Assembly: GCA_022606135.1 (NCBI GenBank)
Contig: JABYQN010000005.1
Span: forward strand, 496,001 to 560,000
Direction of reading: 5' to 3'
DNA: 64,000 nucleotides
Origin: Fomes fomentarius
Taxonomy: Eukaryota; Basidiomycota; Agaricomycetes; Polyporales; Polyporaceae
Part shown: positions 43,707 through 54,630 of the stretch, in pieces
How positions within the stretch are numbered: position 1 is the first letter of the stretch
Layout of the letters: each line of letters begins with the position of its first letter
Position numbers and translations under genes: made by a program
Notes under the pieces: model-generated
Seen by the model: only the letters and a program-made list of their open reading frames with translations
The model's database searches: none
What the model was told of the DNA's origin: nothing

Positions 43707-46393
43707 TCATTGGAAGCGGTTCTGCGCAGGAGCGCCTCCCGACCCGTACTCCCCCGGATACCGAGCATAGCCAGAGTGCCCATACTGTGGGTACCGATGC
43801 TCGAACGGCTGCGGAACCGGCTCCTCAACGGAATGCTTGTCCGCGAACGGGTCGTCACCCATGGTCGACGCCCCCCGAACCGAGACGGATTCCACCTGTT
43901 TTCCTCGGCAGGACGCGAGTCGTAGGGCAGGCCAAGCTCTTCATCGCCCGAGCGCGCAGACGACGCGTCGCCGCCCTGGTCTTTGCCGGACTTTCCGCGG
44001 GAGAAGAGGTTCCCCGTGGCAGGCCAGAAGGCGCGTCGCGGCGGGGCTGCCTGCTGGGGTTGCATTACCGCCGTAACCGTTCCCGAGTCGGACTTGGTCC
44101 GCGGCACTAGCGAGGCGAGTAACTTCATCGGAGAGGATTTTGACTGTGGCTGAGGTCGGCCCTGCGGCTGCTGCTTCTCGTTATCGAGCGGGACGTCATG
44201 CATCTCCCCCGCCTTGTCGAAGCTCCGTGGCGAGACGGGGACGGTTATTGTGGCGAGCGGGCGCTGCGATCTGTTACGGAAGGGTCCGTAAGACTGCCAC
44301 AGCAGGAAGCAGATCGCCATGAAGACAACGACGAGCCACAAGCCTGCGAAAATCGCGAACATGATGCGCTCCTTCTCGAGCGACTTGACGTATATCGCGA
44401 TAACGCGCCCGACCAGACCCTCATTATCGTCGTTGCCCGAGCCAATCGCCGCCAGTGCGATTGGCTGCGTCGCCTCGTTCACAGAGGCAGGGGAGAGGAC
44501 GAGGACGGTGTCGTTGACGCGGGGCATGTCGACGTGGAGGTTGTCGTGGAGAAAGGTGAGCGCGGACTCGATGGCGTCGACTTTCGAGCCGATGAAGCAC
44601 CGCACGAACTCCTGCACGGGGTCGTTCAGGATTGTGTTCCCGAACACGGTGTTGACGACGTTTTGCACGTCCGTGTAGAATGCGTTGATCGTGTCGTTGA
44701 GCGTTGTTGTGGTGCCATTGACCCAGCCGAACATCCCGTCGTTGATCGTGGACTGGACAGCGTCCACGCGAGCGTTGACCTGGCCCGCGTACGTCGCGGA
44801 ATCGTTGTACATGCTCGCGTTGATCGACGTGGCGATGAGGCTGGAGAAATCCGAGACGGACGCCGACGCCTGCTGCTGATAGTGACGCTGGATGGGGCCG
44901 ATGGCCAAAAGCTGGATCTCGACAGAAATCAAGCCGAAGACGCCGATGAGGAAGCATGCTAGTGCGGGAGGGTGGAAGACATAGTTGAAGAACCAGGTGA
45001 GCTTGTCTTTGTTCGATGGCTTCATCTTGAGCCGCGCCTGGAGCCAGAGTGTCATTTTCGCTACCCAAGGATGCGCCATCGTGCCCTCTACGCTCATGAG
45101 GTCGTGCTCGGACGTGCGGGTGTACATGTCACCCCGGTTGATCTCAAGCGTCGTGACGTTGGGGTCGTTGCGCAAAGACTCACGAACGAGGAAGAAGTGG
45201 TTCTTCATCGCGCGCCACTTGTACCACTCCAATGCGCAATTTGCGGCGATGAGCAGTACAATGAGGACGATGAGGATTGCGGTGCCGATCTTGACGATCT
45301 TGACGAGGTCACGGCTCAGGTCGTCTACGACCGATGTGTCCATTTGGTCGCAGAACGTCACCGTGTTCTGGTTCGGAAGGGGCAGCGCGTTGACATCAAA
45401 GTTGATGCCCGAGAAAGTCTCGTTGATATCCTTCTTGAGTAGTTCGAATGGCGTGTCGACGCTAGAGACGTGTGAGCACATGAAAGGGCAGTGAATTGCA
45501 TGTATGCAACGTACATGTCCTCAATCTTGTTCTTGAGGTCGGCAATCGAGGGCAGAGAGTTGTTGAGATTCTGCAGCGCCGTCGTGAAGTCTGAAGGCAG
45601 CTGCACATTCTGTAGCGCGTCGAGGTTGGGGACGTCGATATGACTTATCTTCGACACTCCAGGGATAGCTCCGATCAAAGAGTTAATCCCGTCGATGAGC
45701 TTGTTAACCCCGCCTACATCAGTCTGGATGGCACTCCGGATGGCATTGAACGTTCCCGACAAACCCTTGTTAACCTGAGAGAGACACGTTGAGTTTCGTT
45801 GCGTCAAAGCGAACAGAGAACGTGGGGTTGAGAAAGTAGCGCCCCAGGTGGAGCTCCTTGGAAGCGAGAACGGGGAGACGTACCGCATCAACTGCACCAA
45901 GGAGGATAGACAAGGCTCCGCGTACCACCAGCTCGAGGAAGCAGAAGAATGTGGAGCGGTAGATGTCAATAACAAAATTAATGATAGCCTCCATGATGGT
46001 AAGGGCGAGGATCATGGTCGCGCGAGCGGCGTTCATCGTCCCGTTTACGGCGTCCGTGATCTGGTTGTTGGTCGCAATCGCGAGGAAACGTGGCATGCTG
46101 GCGGTGGAGGTTGCAGCACGCTCAGCGGCCTTGCAGCTGGCCAATAGGTCCGCCTTAACGTTTGCCGCAGCATCCTTGGCGGAATCGGAAGAGACTTGAA
46201 GGCGAAAGACGATGAAGACGAGGGAGATGATGGGGTACGCAAGCCATGTGAGAGAGAGGAGATGGGGGAGCTGGAGATAAGGACGGGTGTCGTGAGTGTA
46301 GTCAACGGTCGTGTTACGCTTGTCGTCCTCGTCGTTCAGTCTCTTGTCCGAATATGACCAGTGAGAAATGTGTTGCTCATACTTCCAGGACAT
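43707..46393 (-). CDS. PRM1: Plasma membrane fusion protein PRM1
   Basis: Multi-pass membrane protein that promotes bilayer fusion during mating or hyphal fusion. Three exons: 46393-45884, 45774-45515, 45461-43707. TM1 is near residue 50 ([18 protein letters not shown]), followed by [20 protein letters not shown]. Further TMs include [40 protein letters not shown] and [20 protein letters not shown]. Extracellular loops carry many N-glycosylation sequons (NGT, NDS, NDT). The frame slips at a six-base C/G run (43871-43876): the raw frame runs to 43571, but the other frame gives a natural tail ([15 protein letters not shown]) ending at 43707. Coding length is 2525 nt; one added base gives exactly 842 codons, 841 aa. 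Confidence 0.88.
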
Positions 46394-47240
46394 GTCGGCC
46401 GGCGACGGTGAGGAAGAGATCTAAGGGGTCGTAGAAAGAGAGGAGAGAGAAAGGACCCGGAGAATGTGCGGGGATGAGCACGAGCAGACATAGTTTTGTA
46501 AGAATAGCAGCCATTGTGTTCGGTTGTGCAGCCGTAAATCGTGCCCATTGTTCTTCGAAGCAGCAGAACACAATAGTGTTTCCTTTTTTGGGACAGCAGT
46601 GCTGCATATCGGCAGCTAGCGCCCACGCTGTCGCCGTCATGTGACAGCCTGTGTACGCTGGGAAGTTCTTCAACTTATCCAGCTGCAGCACATCGTCATG
46701 TTCTATCCTATAGCTCACTGATCAATCAAGAGTACTTGGCCTCATACCTTGGTGAAGAATAGTGGTCAACCTTTCTTCCTGGTAGGCAATCGGTGACCCA
46801 ACCTTCGAGATTGAGGTATGCCTGTCGATCCAAACTCGAGGTGCAAGAGAGTTTCGCGGCAATCCACTGTGGTATATATCCATCAGGGAAGTCAATGCAC
46901 TGGACATGTGGTGTATAGACGGGTGTTTTGGATGAATGCCATTGGCGGAAACTGAAGGCAAGGCTGACGAGAGTGCTAGAGGTGCGCCCAACCGAACAGT
47001 GGCTGACTTGAATCCAGACCTGCATTTAGACTCGAGTGCGCGATCGGGGGCCTCGGAAGCGGCTGACACGGCGGTCAAGATGGTTCAAATATCGAGCATA
47101 CGTCCGTAGCTCGCCTTGCACCTCTTCGTCCTCAACGTCCACATCGCACCACCCCCCGCACAACAACCTACCCCACGCCCGCAAGGCTTCACTTTACCAC
47201 TCTCACAAATCTCTACGCTCGTTTTGTTCCATCCTGCGCT
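46394..47240. other. Divergent intergenic region of PRM1 and a secreted-protein gene
   Basis: 847 bp with both promoters. A minus-strand frame of 99 codons (47025-46726) has coding-like composition but no recognised family and would end 330 bp before PRM1. It is left uncalled. No pheromone-response-like ACAAAGGGA motif was noticed. Confidence 0.35.
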
Positions 47241-48406
47241 ATGCGATCCTCCGTTCTTCCCGCTGTCTGCGCCGCTGCCCTTGTCCTCCCGATCCATGCT
47301 GTTCCTCTGGCCGTCACTACCGCCTTGAAGCTCCCTGTTCTCATCCCCGACTTCACCGTGATTGCGAACGCGCCTACGGAGATCCCAAACCCTCCCGCAC
47401 CCACTGACAAGTCGTCCAACGCCATGGTCAAGGAATTCGCCCGCCCCCGGACACGCCGCGCTCTCATCACCCTCGTGGCCCTACCTTCCGCCAAGCCGAC
47501 TATGGCGTGGCTCCGAATGTCACCTTCGACCAGCTCGCTCCCGTACAGGGCGTAGAGGCTAGCCCCACTGCAGCAGCACCGCCTACTTCGCACTCTAGGC
47601 GCAATGACGATGCCTCCTGGGAGTCCAACCACTTGTCCGCCGACGACTACAATAACAACAACTTCGCTGAAGTCGATGATGCTCCCTCTCCTGATACTGT
47701 GTCCTCGCCCCAAGCTCCCGATGTGCCTGACGATCCTAACGGTACTGCTGGCTCTGGCTCTGGCTCCGGTCTGAAACCTCCTCTCGCCATCGGTAGTCTC
47801 AGCCATCTGAACACGAATCACGTTCCAGTCAAACCCGACATGTCCACCGGCTCCCGCGCGATGGCTCAAGGCGCGCACAGCGTGGGAGAAGCACGCTACA
47901 GTAGCTCAGACTCCGTCCACAAGGACCTGACCCTCGTGTTTGGAAATGCTTCCGACCACACGGTGCCCACGATGGACGACGTGAGCAAGACACACAAGCA
48001 TTTCAACAAGGCTAACCCCAAGCTCGGGCCCTCGGTCCACCGTCGCGTCCTCGCGCCTGCACGGTACCTCACAGACTCTACGCCCGCACGCCGCGTGATG
48101 CAGTTCACCCGCGAGCTCGTGCAATTCGTTTCTCGCCATTCGCTTGAGCTGAACACGGACGCGATCTTTCCGGAGAATCCGAAGTCGTTGAACATGTCCG
48201 ACCCCGCTGTCGCTCAGGAGGCTGCAAGGAAGAAGAACATCGGGCTGATCAACCTCGACAGCAACCGGGCGCCGAAGCCTCGACCACATACATCCCCGAA
48301 GGTCGCATCGGTTCCAGTCGACTCGACGAGGAACGCGGTCAACACAACCACGAAGCACGCGGCCACGAAGGACTTGACCACGAAGAACACGACCAAGTCG
48401 GGTTGA
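47241..48406 (+). CDS. Secreted low-complexity protein, frame broken once
   Basis: Unrecognised product. The first 20 residues form a signal peptide (SSVLPAVCAAALVLPIHA). A Ser/Thr/Asn/Pro-rich region follows, with DDYNNNNFAEVDDAPSP and a GSGSGSG run, then a conserved-looking C-terminal segment (YLTDSTPARRVMQFTRELVQ) and a Thr/Lys-rich tail. The raw frame from 47241 stops early at 47553; the downstream frame (47507-48406, starting with GTG) lies one base out. Adding one C in the run 47444-47448 joins them into 389 codons, 388 aa. It is probably a cell-wall or secreted protein. The missing base may be a sequencing error. Confidence 0.6.
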
Positions 48407-48576
48407 GGGAGGGAAGAGCGGGGATTACGAACAAATGGTGAAGGAGTTGCTATCAACATCGGAATCCAGATTACAAGTACATCATTACAGGGCACGGAAC
48501 GGCGACAATACTATCACAATCTAACTGTAGAGGATAATGGGGGAGAGGGACGTGACTCGTCTCGTGAGCATGAGCA

Positions 48577-49960
48577 TTACATGAGCTTGGCCTCCTTTTT
48601 GGCGAACTGGACTTGGGAGAGCCGATGGCTGCGAAGCGTCATCTGTGTGCTCTGCGCGCCCTTCTTGTTCGACGTCGCCGGCGCAGCCGCTGGGGCGATT
48701 GTAGTCTGCGAGAGAGATATTCGGGCCTCATCGGAGGCGAATCCGGGTATACGGATATTGTGGTTGCGTTCTGAGTGTCGACGGCATGTGAGGAGTGTCG
48801 ACTGGCCGCATATAGCAATAGAAACGTACCAAGATGAAGCTGCAGGTCTTTCACATCCAGCGTGTCGCCCCCTCGGTGCTTCGCAAGCCGACAGCCGAAG
48901 TTGGTCACAGAGTCAATGAACTCATCCGCGATGTCGAGGAGCAGCTGAGACCGGCCACCGCGTCAACAATACGAGATAGACACAAAAGGTGAGGGGAGAC
49001 GTACGTCTTCGACCTCGGGCTCGATCTTGACATGCGGGTCTATGCTCGATACGAGGTCTTGTATGGATCTCCGCATGCTCTGGTCCCCAGGCGTGTTCTT
49101 CCGCCGTGTCCGGTTATCATCCAGCGTGAGCACGGTCGAGTCCTCCGGCTTTGCAACCTGTGGCGGGACACCTGAACAGATCCAAGAAAGAGGAGTGCGC
49201 ACGCATCCATTGAGCGATTGCAATTGTGCATATACCGAGTGCTGGATCCTTGAGAAGCTCACCTGATACACGGCCGCTGGGTATGCCTCCGGTGAGCGAG
49301 GGCCTGCCCTGCTGGGCGGGTTGCCACTGCACCGCTCCCTGGGCTGTCACGGAGGGCGTCGTGCTGATGGGGTAGCCATCGCTGACGGGCGAGGCACTGA
49401 GGAATGGAGATGGGTTCGTTGTTCGTAGTGCCGTACTCCCTGGCGCTGTTGCTGTTGTCGATGAAGAAGAGGTAGAAGCCGTGGACTGTGATGGGTGACG
49501 TTCGGTTTGGTACATGTTGGGATACATGGGGAGGATTGGTGACACTCACCTGCGGTGGGCCTGATGCAGCTGTGGCCACTTTGTGCTTGTCCGCATATGA
49601 CTTAAGCTGTAGCACCAATGAGTGCTGCTGTCAGCACATCGCTGAACTTGGACTCGATTGCATTCAAGGAGGAGTCGATTGGAACTTTACAACTAATGAC
49701 ATACGGGGAGCGGGGATGCGATTGAATGGATGGATGGAGTTTGTCAAAACAAGTACCTGAGCAATCTGCTGCTGCGTAAGCTTCCCCTGCTTCGCGAGCT
49801 CCCCAAGCTGGCTCATGTTGGCAATGAGCAGCTGAGCTATGTGCTCGCCTGGAAGCGGCTCCCCTCCCTGCGTCTTGAACGCATTTCCGAGCGCGGTGAT
49901 GATGTTCGTCGTTTGCTGGGACTGTGAGGGAGGAGGGTTCGGCGGGGGATTTGTTGCCAT
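48577..49960 (-). CDS. TAF12: TFIID/SAGA subunit TAF12
   Basis: Histone-fold subunit of TFIID and SAGA, pairing with TAF4 or Ada1. Six exons (49960-49757, 49606-49550, 49485-49263, 49171-49005, 48944-48830, 48770-48577) give 319 aa. The N-terminus has a helical segment ([20 protein letters not shown]) and Ser/Thr/Pro-rich linkers. The histone fold spans the last three exons: [20 protein letters not shown], then [39 protein letters not shown] and [16 protein letters not shown], all typical of TAF12. The chosen ATG is MATNPPP; one six codons upstream is also possible. It is divergent from the F-box gene. Confidence 0.94.
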
Positions 49961-50191
49961 TGTAGAAGATGCGTGCAAGAGATATGGCCAAGTTGCAAGT
50001 GCCAGTTAGAGAGCTTGATGACTGGTTCAGGGCGTGTTCGTGGCGAAAGCCAGTGTGACTGTCGGTACTCACACTGAATCTGTAGCGTGGTATACGGATC
50101 CGGATAATAGTGCCGGTCACGTGGGCTATGTATGCTCAAATAGGCAGGCGTTGTTCAATGCTCCTTTAATGGTACAAGACATTGGCTTGAA
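49961..50191. promoter_or_regulatory. Divergent promoter of TAF12 and an F-box gene
   Basis: 231 bp between the two ATGs serve both genes. No TATA box stands out. Confidence 0.4.
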
Positions 50192-52014
50192 ATGGCCCAT
50201 CCCCTAACCCTCCCTGCCCGTCCCTCCTCTCCATCCATCCCTCCACTAATGTCGTTCTCATCTCGACGCGCAACGATATGCGCTCTACCCGACGATGTCA
50301 TTCTCCTCATACTCAGCTTGGTCGACGTCAAGGACATCCTCAGTCTCCGGAAGGTACGCGTTCGCCACTCTTCAGCCACCACCGCGTTCCGACACCCATT
50401 CCCGCCGACGCTCAGACCTCAAAACGATTCCACTCGATCAGCAAGCAGCGCTGGGTCTGGTACGACGCAATCAGACGACACGTCGTCGAAGAGGGCCTCC
50501 CCATACCTGCCGCGACCCTCGCCGACCTCAAGGCCCTCACTGCGGAGCACCTCGAGGCGCGTGCAGTCCATGCGGCGAGCTTCCACGCAAATTGGAACTC
50601 GGCCCACCCAGAAGCCAGGAAGGCTGTCGAGTTCTGCGCGGAACGCTACCTCGACGACGAGCTTCCGGATAACCAGCACCGGTCCGCGGTCACCCACGTC
50701 TCCTTCCTCCCCGGGCGGAACGGAGAGTATCTCATAACTGCCGTGGGACGCGTCCTGACATGTTGGGAGATCCCCCTCGGCGAGAGCCAGGCGTATCGCG
50801 TTGCGGAGTGGGTGTCTGCTAAGAAAATTGAGCAAATTGTGGTGAACGACGACCCGAAGGCGGAGGTCACCCTGGCGTATGTTAGTGCACACCCAGTGAC
50901 GTAAGTCTGCACTCTCTGCGTGTTCTATACGGCGCATCAATGCACGCATCGTTGCGCTAACAAAGCAGACGCTCACGCATCGTGTCTCCCCCACAGTCAG
51001 GGCGTTATGGAGTGCAGAGCACTTGCCTTCGACAAGTTCCATGGCAAATTCCATTGTCGAATGGAGTTGCGTGTACATCGACAAGTTGTGATGCCTCTCC
51101 ATGTGCTTCACAACGACTATCTTGTCTTTGGGGACCCTACACACGTTTGCTTCTTGAGTTCACCGACAATGGTCAAGCCTCTGGGGAGGTCAACATTACC
51201 AGATTTGCCAGTGAGTCGTTCTTCACTTTGCTCGCGTGCGCGGCCTCAGTGAGATGCATCGAATCTTCAGGAAAACTCTGTACTTGCCGTCAAAGCTATC
51301 AACCGCTACCTCCTCATCGTCCGACAAAGAGCTTTGGAACTCGTTCTCGCACCCACTTGGCAAGGTGTTCGCACCCCATACTCTGGACTATTGAGGGTGG
51401 TTTCCTGCATCGAGATGGACGCACCTGCGTCAAGCGCCGTGATAGTATATCGCGAAACCACGTCCTCGTCTATTGACGACGACATTCCTGACTGGCCCGT
51501 CGAACCGGTGACGGTACTCTCCCGAACCTCGGACCAAGGATTCGAGACATTACAGCAATATGACCTCTTGCCGAATCCTAAGGCGAAAGAGCTAGGCCAG
51601 AGCAAAGACACAGACGTTACGGTCCCCGATTTTTCCCCCTGCCTGTTCCCTTCGCGATGCACCTGCCTCATGCCCGTCCCCCCATCTTCTTGTGATTTCC
51701 GTGTCGGGTCATGCGGCAAAGGCTTCTGGACGGAAACGAGAAACGTCACCCTTCGGCACACACGCACGCCTGCGCGCTGTCTCGTTGGTTTCACTGTCCG
51801 TTCCAACCCCTACGAGCGCAAGTCGAAGGCGCCCGGCGAACGGGCTGCTGATGTGCAGCTCTGCAAGGACACCCTCTATACGCGGCGGTGCAACATACAC
51901 GAAATTTTGTGGAAGAATTATATGATGACATCTACGGCGCTGGAGGATACCGTGGGTCGGATCGCGGTGGGCGACGTGACGGGGAAGGTGGAGGTGTTGG
52001 ATCTTGCATGTTGA
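50192..52014 (+). CDS. F-box protein (F-box plus beta-rich C-terminal region)
   Basis: Predicted SCF adaptor, 534 aa in four exons (50192-50353, 50416-50900, 50997-51210, 51271-52014). The F-box is ALPDDVILLILSLVDVKDIL continuing SLRKTSKRFHSIS and RWVWYDAIRRHV. The rest is beta-rich, with a propeller-like strand pattern: THVSFLPGRNGEYLITA, RVLTCWEIPLGES, LVFGDPTHVCFL, SVLAVKAINRYLLIVRQRAL. It belongs to a class frequent in agaricomycetes. A second ATG (MSFSSRR) lies 19 codons in. A neighbouring frame near 51150-51210 also reads well, but only the annotated frame keeps phase across the intron at 51211. Confidence 0.82.
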
Positions 52015-52324
52015 GGTTAATCACGTTCACGGGCTGAGCCTGTTGAGCGTGTCCTATCTTTATGTATCTATATGTCTGCCATACCTTGTATCATATCTTT
52101 AAGTATTCAAGTACACTGTATACTCGTCCACGCGGCGATAGTAATGTATATTGGCTCCAAGACTGGAAGAGCGGTGACCGGCGCGCGACGACACAATCAT
52201 TCTAGCGCGCGCTCCGTGGGAAAGTACGGAGCGGACACGAGGCGTCGTTGTCGACAACTTCGAGCTCACCATTTCCCCCACTTTACTCCCTCCTCCCTGC
52301 TCTTAGAATCATCGCCCATGACCA
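52015..52324. promoter_or_regulatory. Intergenic, promoter of the Smr-domain gene
   Basis: 310 bp between plus-strand genes, ending in a CT-rich stretch (TTTCCCCCACTTTACTCCCT near 52270) typical of a fungal transcription start. Nothing else is seen. Confidence 0.35.
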
Positions 52325-54478
52325 ATGGACAACCTCTTCGCCATCGGCGTAGGACTCGGACTGCGCGCGCTCATCGACGTCGTCACCAAGCACAATCATA
52401 GGGTCAACGGCTCGCTCGTTGGTCTCTGGGAGGGCGCCGTCCTCCGCCATTTCATCTCCAAATATCCTTCTTCTCTCGACCCCTACGTTGCGTATGGCTT
52501 CAGGCTACTTGTCGATCTACTATGGACATCAAGTTACGTCCGGCTGCTCATCGTGGTGCTGTGGACATTCATGGGGATCCTGCTCTCCGATGTTGGACTG
52601 GACCTCTACGCGGACAGGCGAATCCGGAGGCTGATGCGTAGCGTTCGCCACACCGTCATCTACCCTCTCCTTCACCAGCTCTCGCGGAGTACCACCCTGT
52701 CTGCCGCAATACCGTCGCGCGTGCAGTTTTTCCAGACCTCACGCTCTGCTGGATCCGCTCGGACCACCATCTCCACCACCTCGACTGCTCGCAGCCCGCC
52801 CACCGTGCGTAGTCAGAATCCACCCCTCACCCCGACAGATGCCTCGGGACCTACACGCTCTGGGGCAGCGACGCCCGGTCCCTCTCGGCGTCCCGCTCTG
52901 CGCGTTCCGGGTCAGTTCTCCGACCGCTATTCCGAGACGGACACCGACGCCCCGCCAATGTCGCGCGAGCCCTCCGTTACGTCCCCAGGCGAAGGCTCAA
53001 TCACATCTCGGTCGTCGAGTGAGCGCACGCCCTCTGTAACGTTCTCCGATCCTCTCGTCTCTCAAACACGACCTACCCTACCATTCTCCCGACGATACCA
53101 GACCGGTACTCCCATTGGGTATACCAGCCCACCGCCTGTAGTTCTTCCCCTTCGCTCTATTCTTTCCCCCCCAATGGTTCCTCGTCCCCATCCCGCTACT
53201 CCCCCTCCCGAACGACCTCGAACACCCTCCGAGTTGGAATATGTCACAATCACTGCGATCCCGGACAACATCCAACAACTCAATCCCGTGCGAGCGGTAC
53301 TATCGGACGACGAACGCAGCATCGGCTCAAGTCTCCGCGGTAAATCAGACCGTTCTGGTCTCACCACGCCGACCAGCGACACAAGCCGGCCCAACATCAA
53401 TGTCTACAGTCCAGAGCCTGTCAAGTCAGGCTTGACGACCCCGCGAACCGTCCGTCCACCCCGAGATACGAGCTGCCTCCCGTCAGGGTCCTAGACGAGG
53501 CTGCGCGCACGGCGAGCGTCGTCACTGGAGATTTTTCCGATGCCACCCCAATTCCTATTCCTATACGTCTCTACGACCGTGGTGCAGAAGACGACGCCGA
53601 GCAAGTGAAAGCGTCCCTCCTTCATCCTGAGCTTCTCCCTGACATCAATACCCCGCAGCCGAGCCCGGGCTTAGTCCAGCCCGCCCAGTACCTCCCGAGT
53701 CCCGTCGACGAGAAGGCGCCGATCCGAATGCCTGAGCCCCAGTTGCACTCGGATGTTGGCGCGAGCAGGTTGAGTACGTCCGAACCGCCACCAGCGTACG
53801 AGCATACACCTGGGGAACATGACGACGACACCCCGGGTGGGAGTGTTATCTCGAACTTGGGTGATCGGCAGCGGTTGTTGCAGCGCGCGGAGTCTTTGAG
53901 GAGTATTGCGGATCAGAGTGAAAAGCGCAGGACACAGTTGAGGAAGGAGCTTGAGGCGGCGCGGAGGAACAGGGAATGGTGGAATGCGTTCAGGCTGAAG
54001 CATGAGATGGATATGGCAGAGAAGGAGACACGAGAGATGCACGCCAAGGCAGCCAGGAGATTTTACAGAGGTACGTACTTCCCTGTCCCGGCGAGTACTG
54101 GCAGTATGCTGATGATTGCTCTTTACCCAGCACATAACCTGAGGCCAGAACCACAGACGATTGATGTCCATCGCTTGAAGGTTGTAGAGGCGCTGGAGAA
54201 AGTTGACCAGGCTTTGTACGACGCTATCGTGACCAACACGCCGGAACTGCGAATCATCACTGGCCGAGGGAACCACTCGAAGAATGGCATCCCTGCCTTG
54301 AAACTTGCTATCATCGGTGCCATGCAAGAGTACGTTCGAGTATCCATCCATCTTCTTGTCACCATGTGCTGACGATGACTGCAGCGACCACATTGACGTG
54401 ACAACTGACGCAAACAACCCTGGAGTGCTCATCATTCACCCCCCTGCGAATCCCAACCTCCCCTCTACGTCCTCGTAA
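52325..54478 (+). CDS. Smr-domain protein with N-terminal membrane segment, frame broken once
   Basis: Fusion-like layout. The N-terminus has hydrophobic segments (GFRLLVDLLWTSSYV then LLIVVLWTFMGILLS); a long Ser/Pro/Thr-rich middle (about residues 120-480) follows. A charged helix comes next (SEKRRTQLRKELEAARRNRE), then a DUF1771-like stretch (EMDMAEKETREMHAKAARRF) and the Smr domain (TIDVHRLKVVEALEKVDQAL, ITGRGNHSKNGIPALK). Smr domains bind or nick nucleic acid; the HGxGxxxG signature is present as GRGNHSKNG. Exons are 52325-54070, 54131-54329, 54385-54478. The frame slips between 53439 and 53462, where short C runs stand; one added base makes 2040 nt, 679 aa. Without it the frame stops at 53494. 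Confidence 0.8.
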
Positions 54479-54630
54479 CGACTTATCTGTATCTTCTTTG
54501 CTTGGATGTCACGCTCATGTATCGGATTGTGTAGTTTACATCCCATGCTCTGTACGATCTCTGCTATGCGCTAATGCTATCTCGATGTCTCCACGGAACA
54601 CTCTACGGTCTTTTCGACCCGGGTGCACGT

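Noticed and set aside
46726..47025. 99-codon minus-strand frame between PRM1 and the secreted-protein gene
   Set aside because: Composition is plausible, but there is no family, no splice partner and it overlaps the divergent promoter; not enough to call a gene.
51130..51210. Possible one-base frameshift in the second F-box gene (a neighbouring frame reads EFTDNGQASGEVNITRF)
   Set aside because: Only the unshifted frame joins exon 4 in phase and the total is a whole number of codons, so no lesion is needed.
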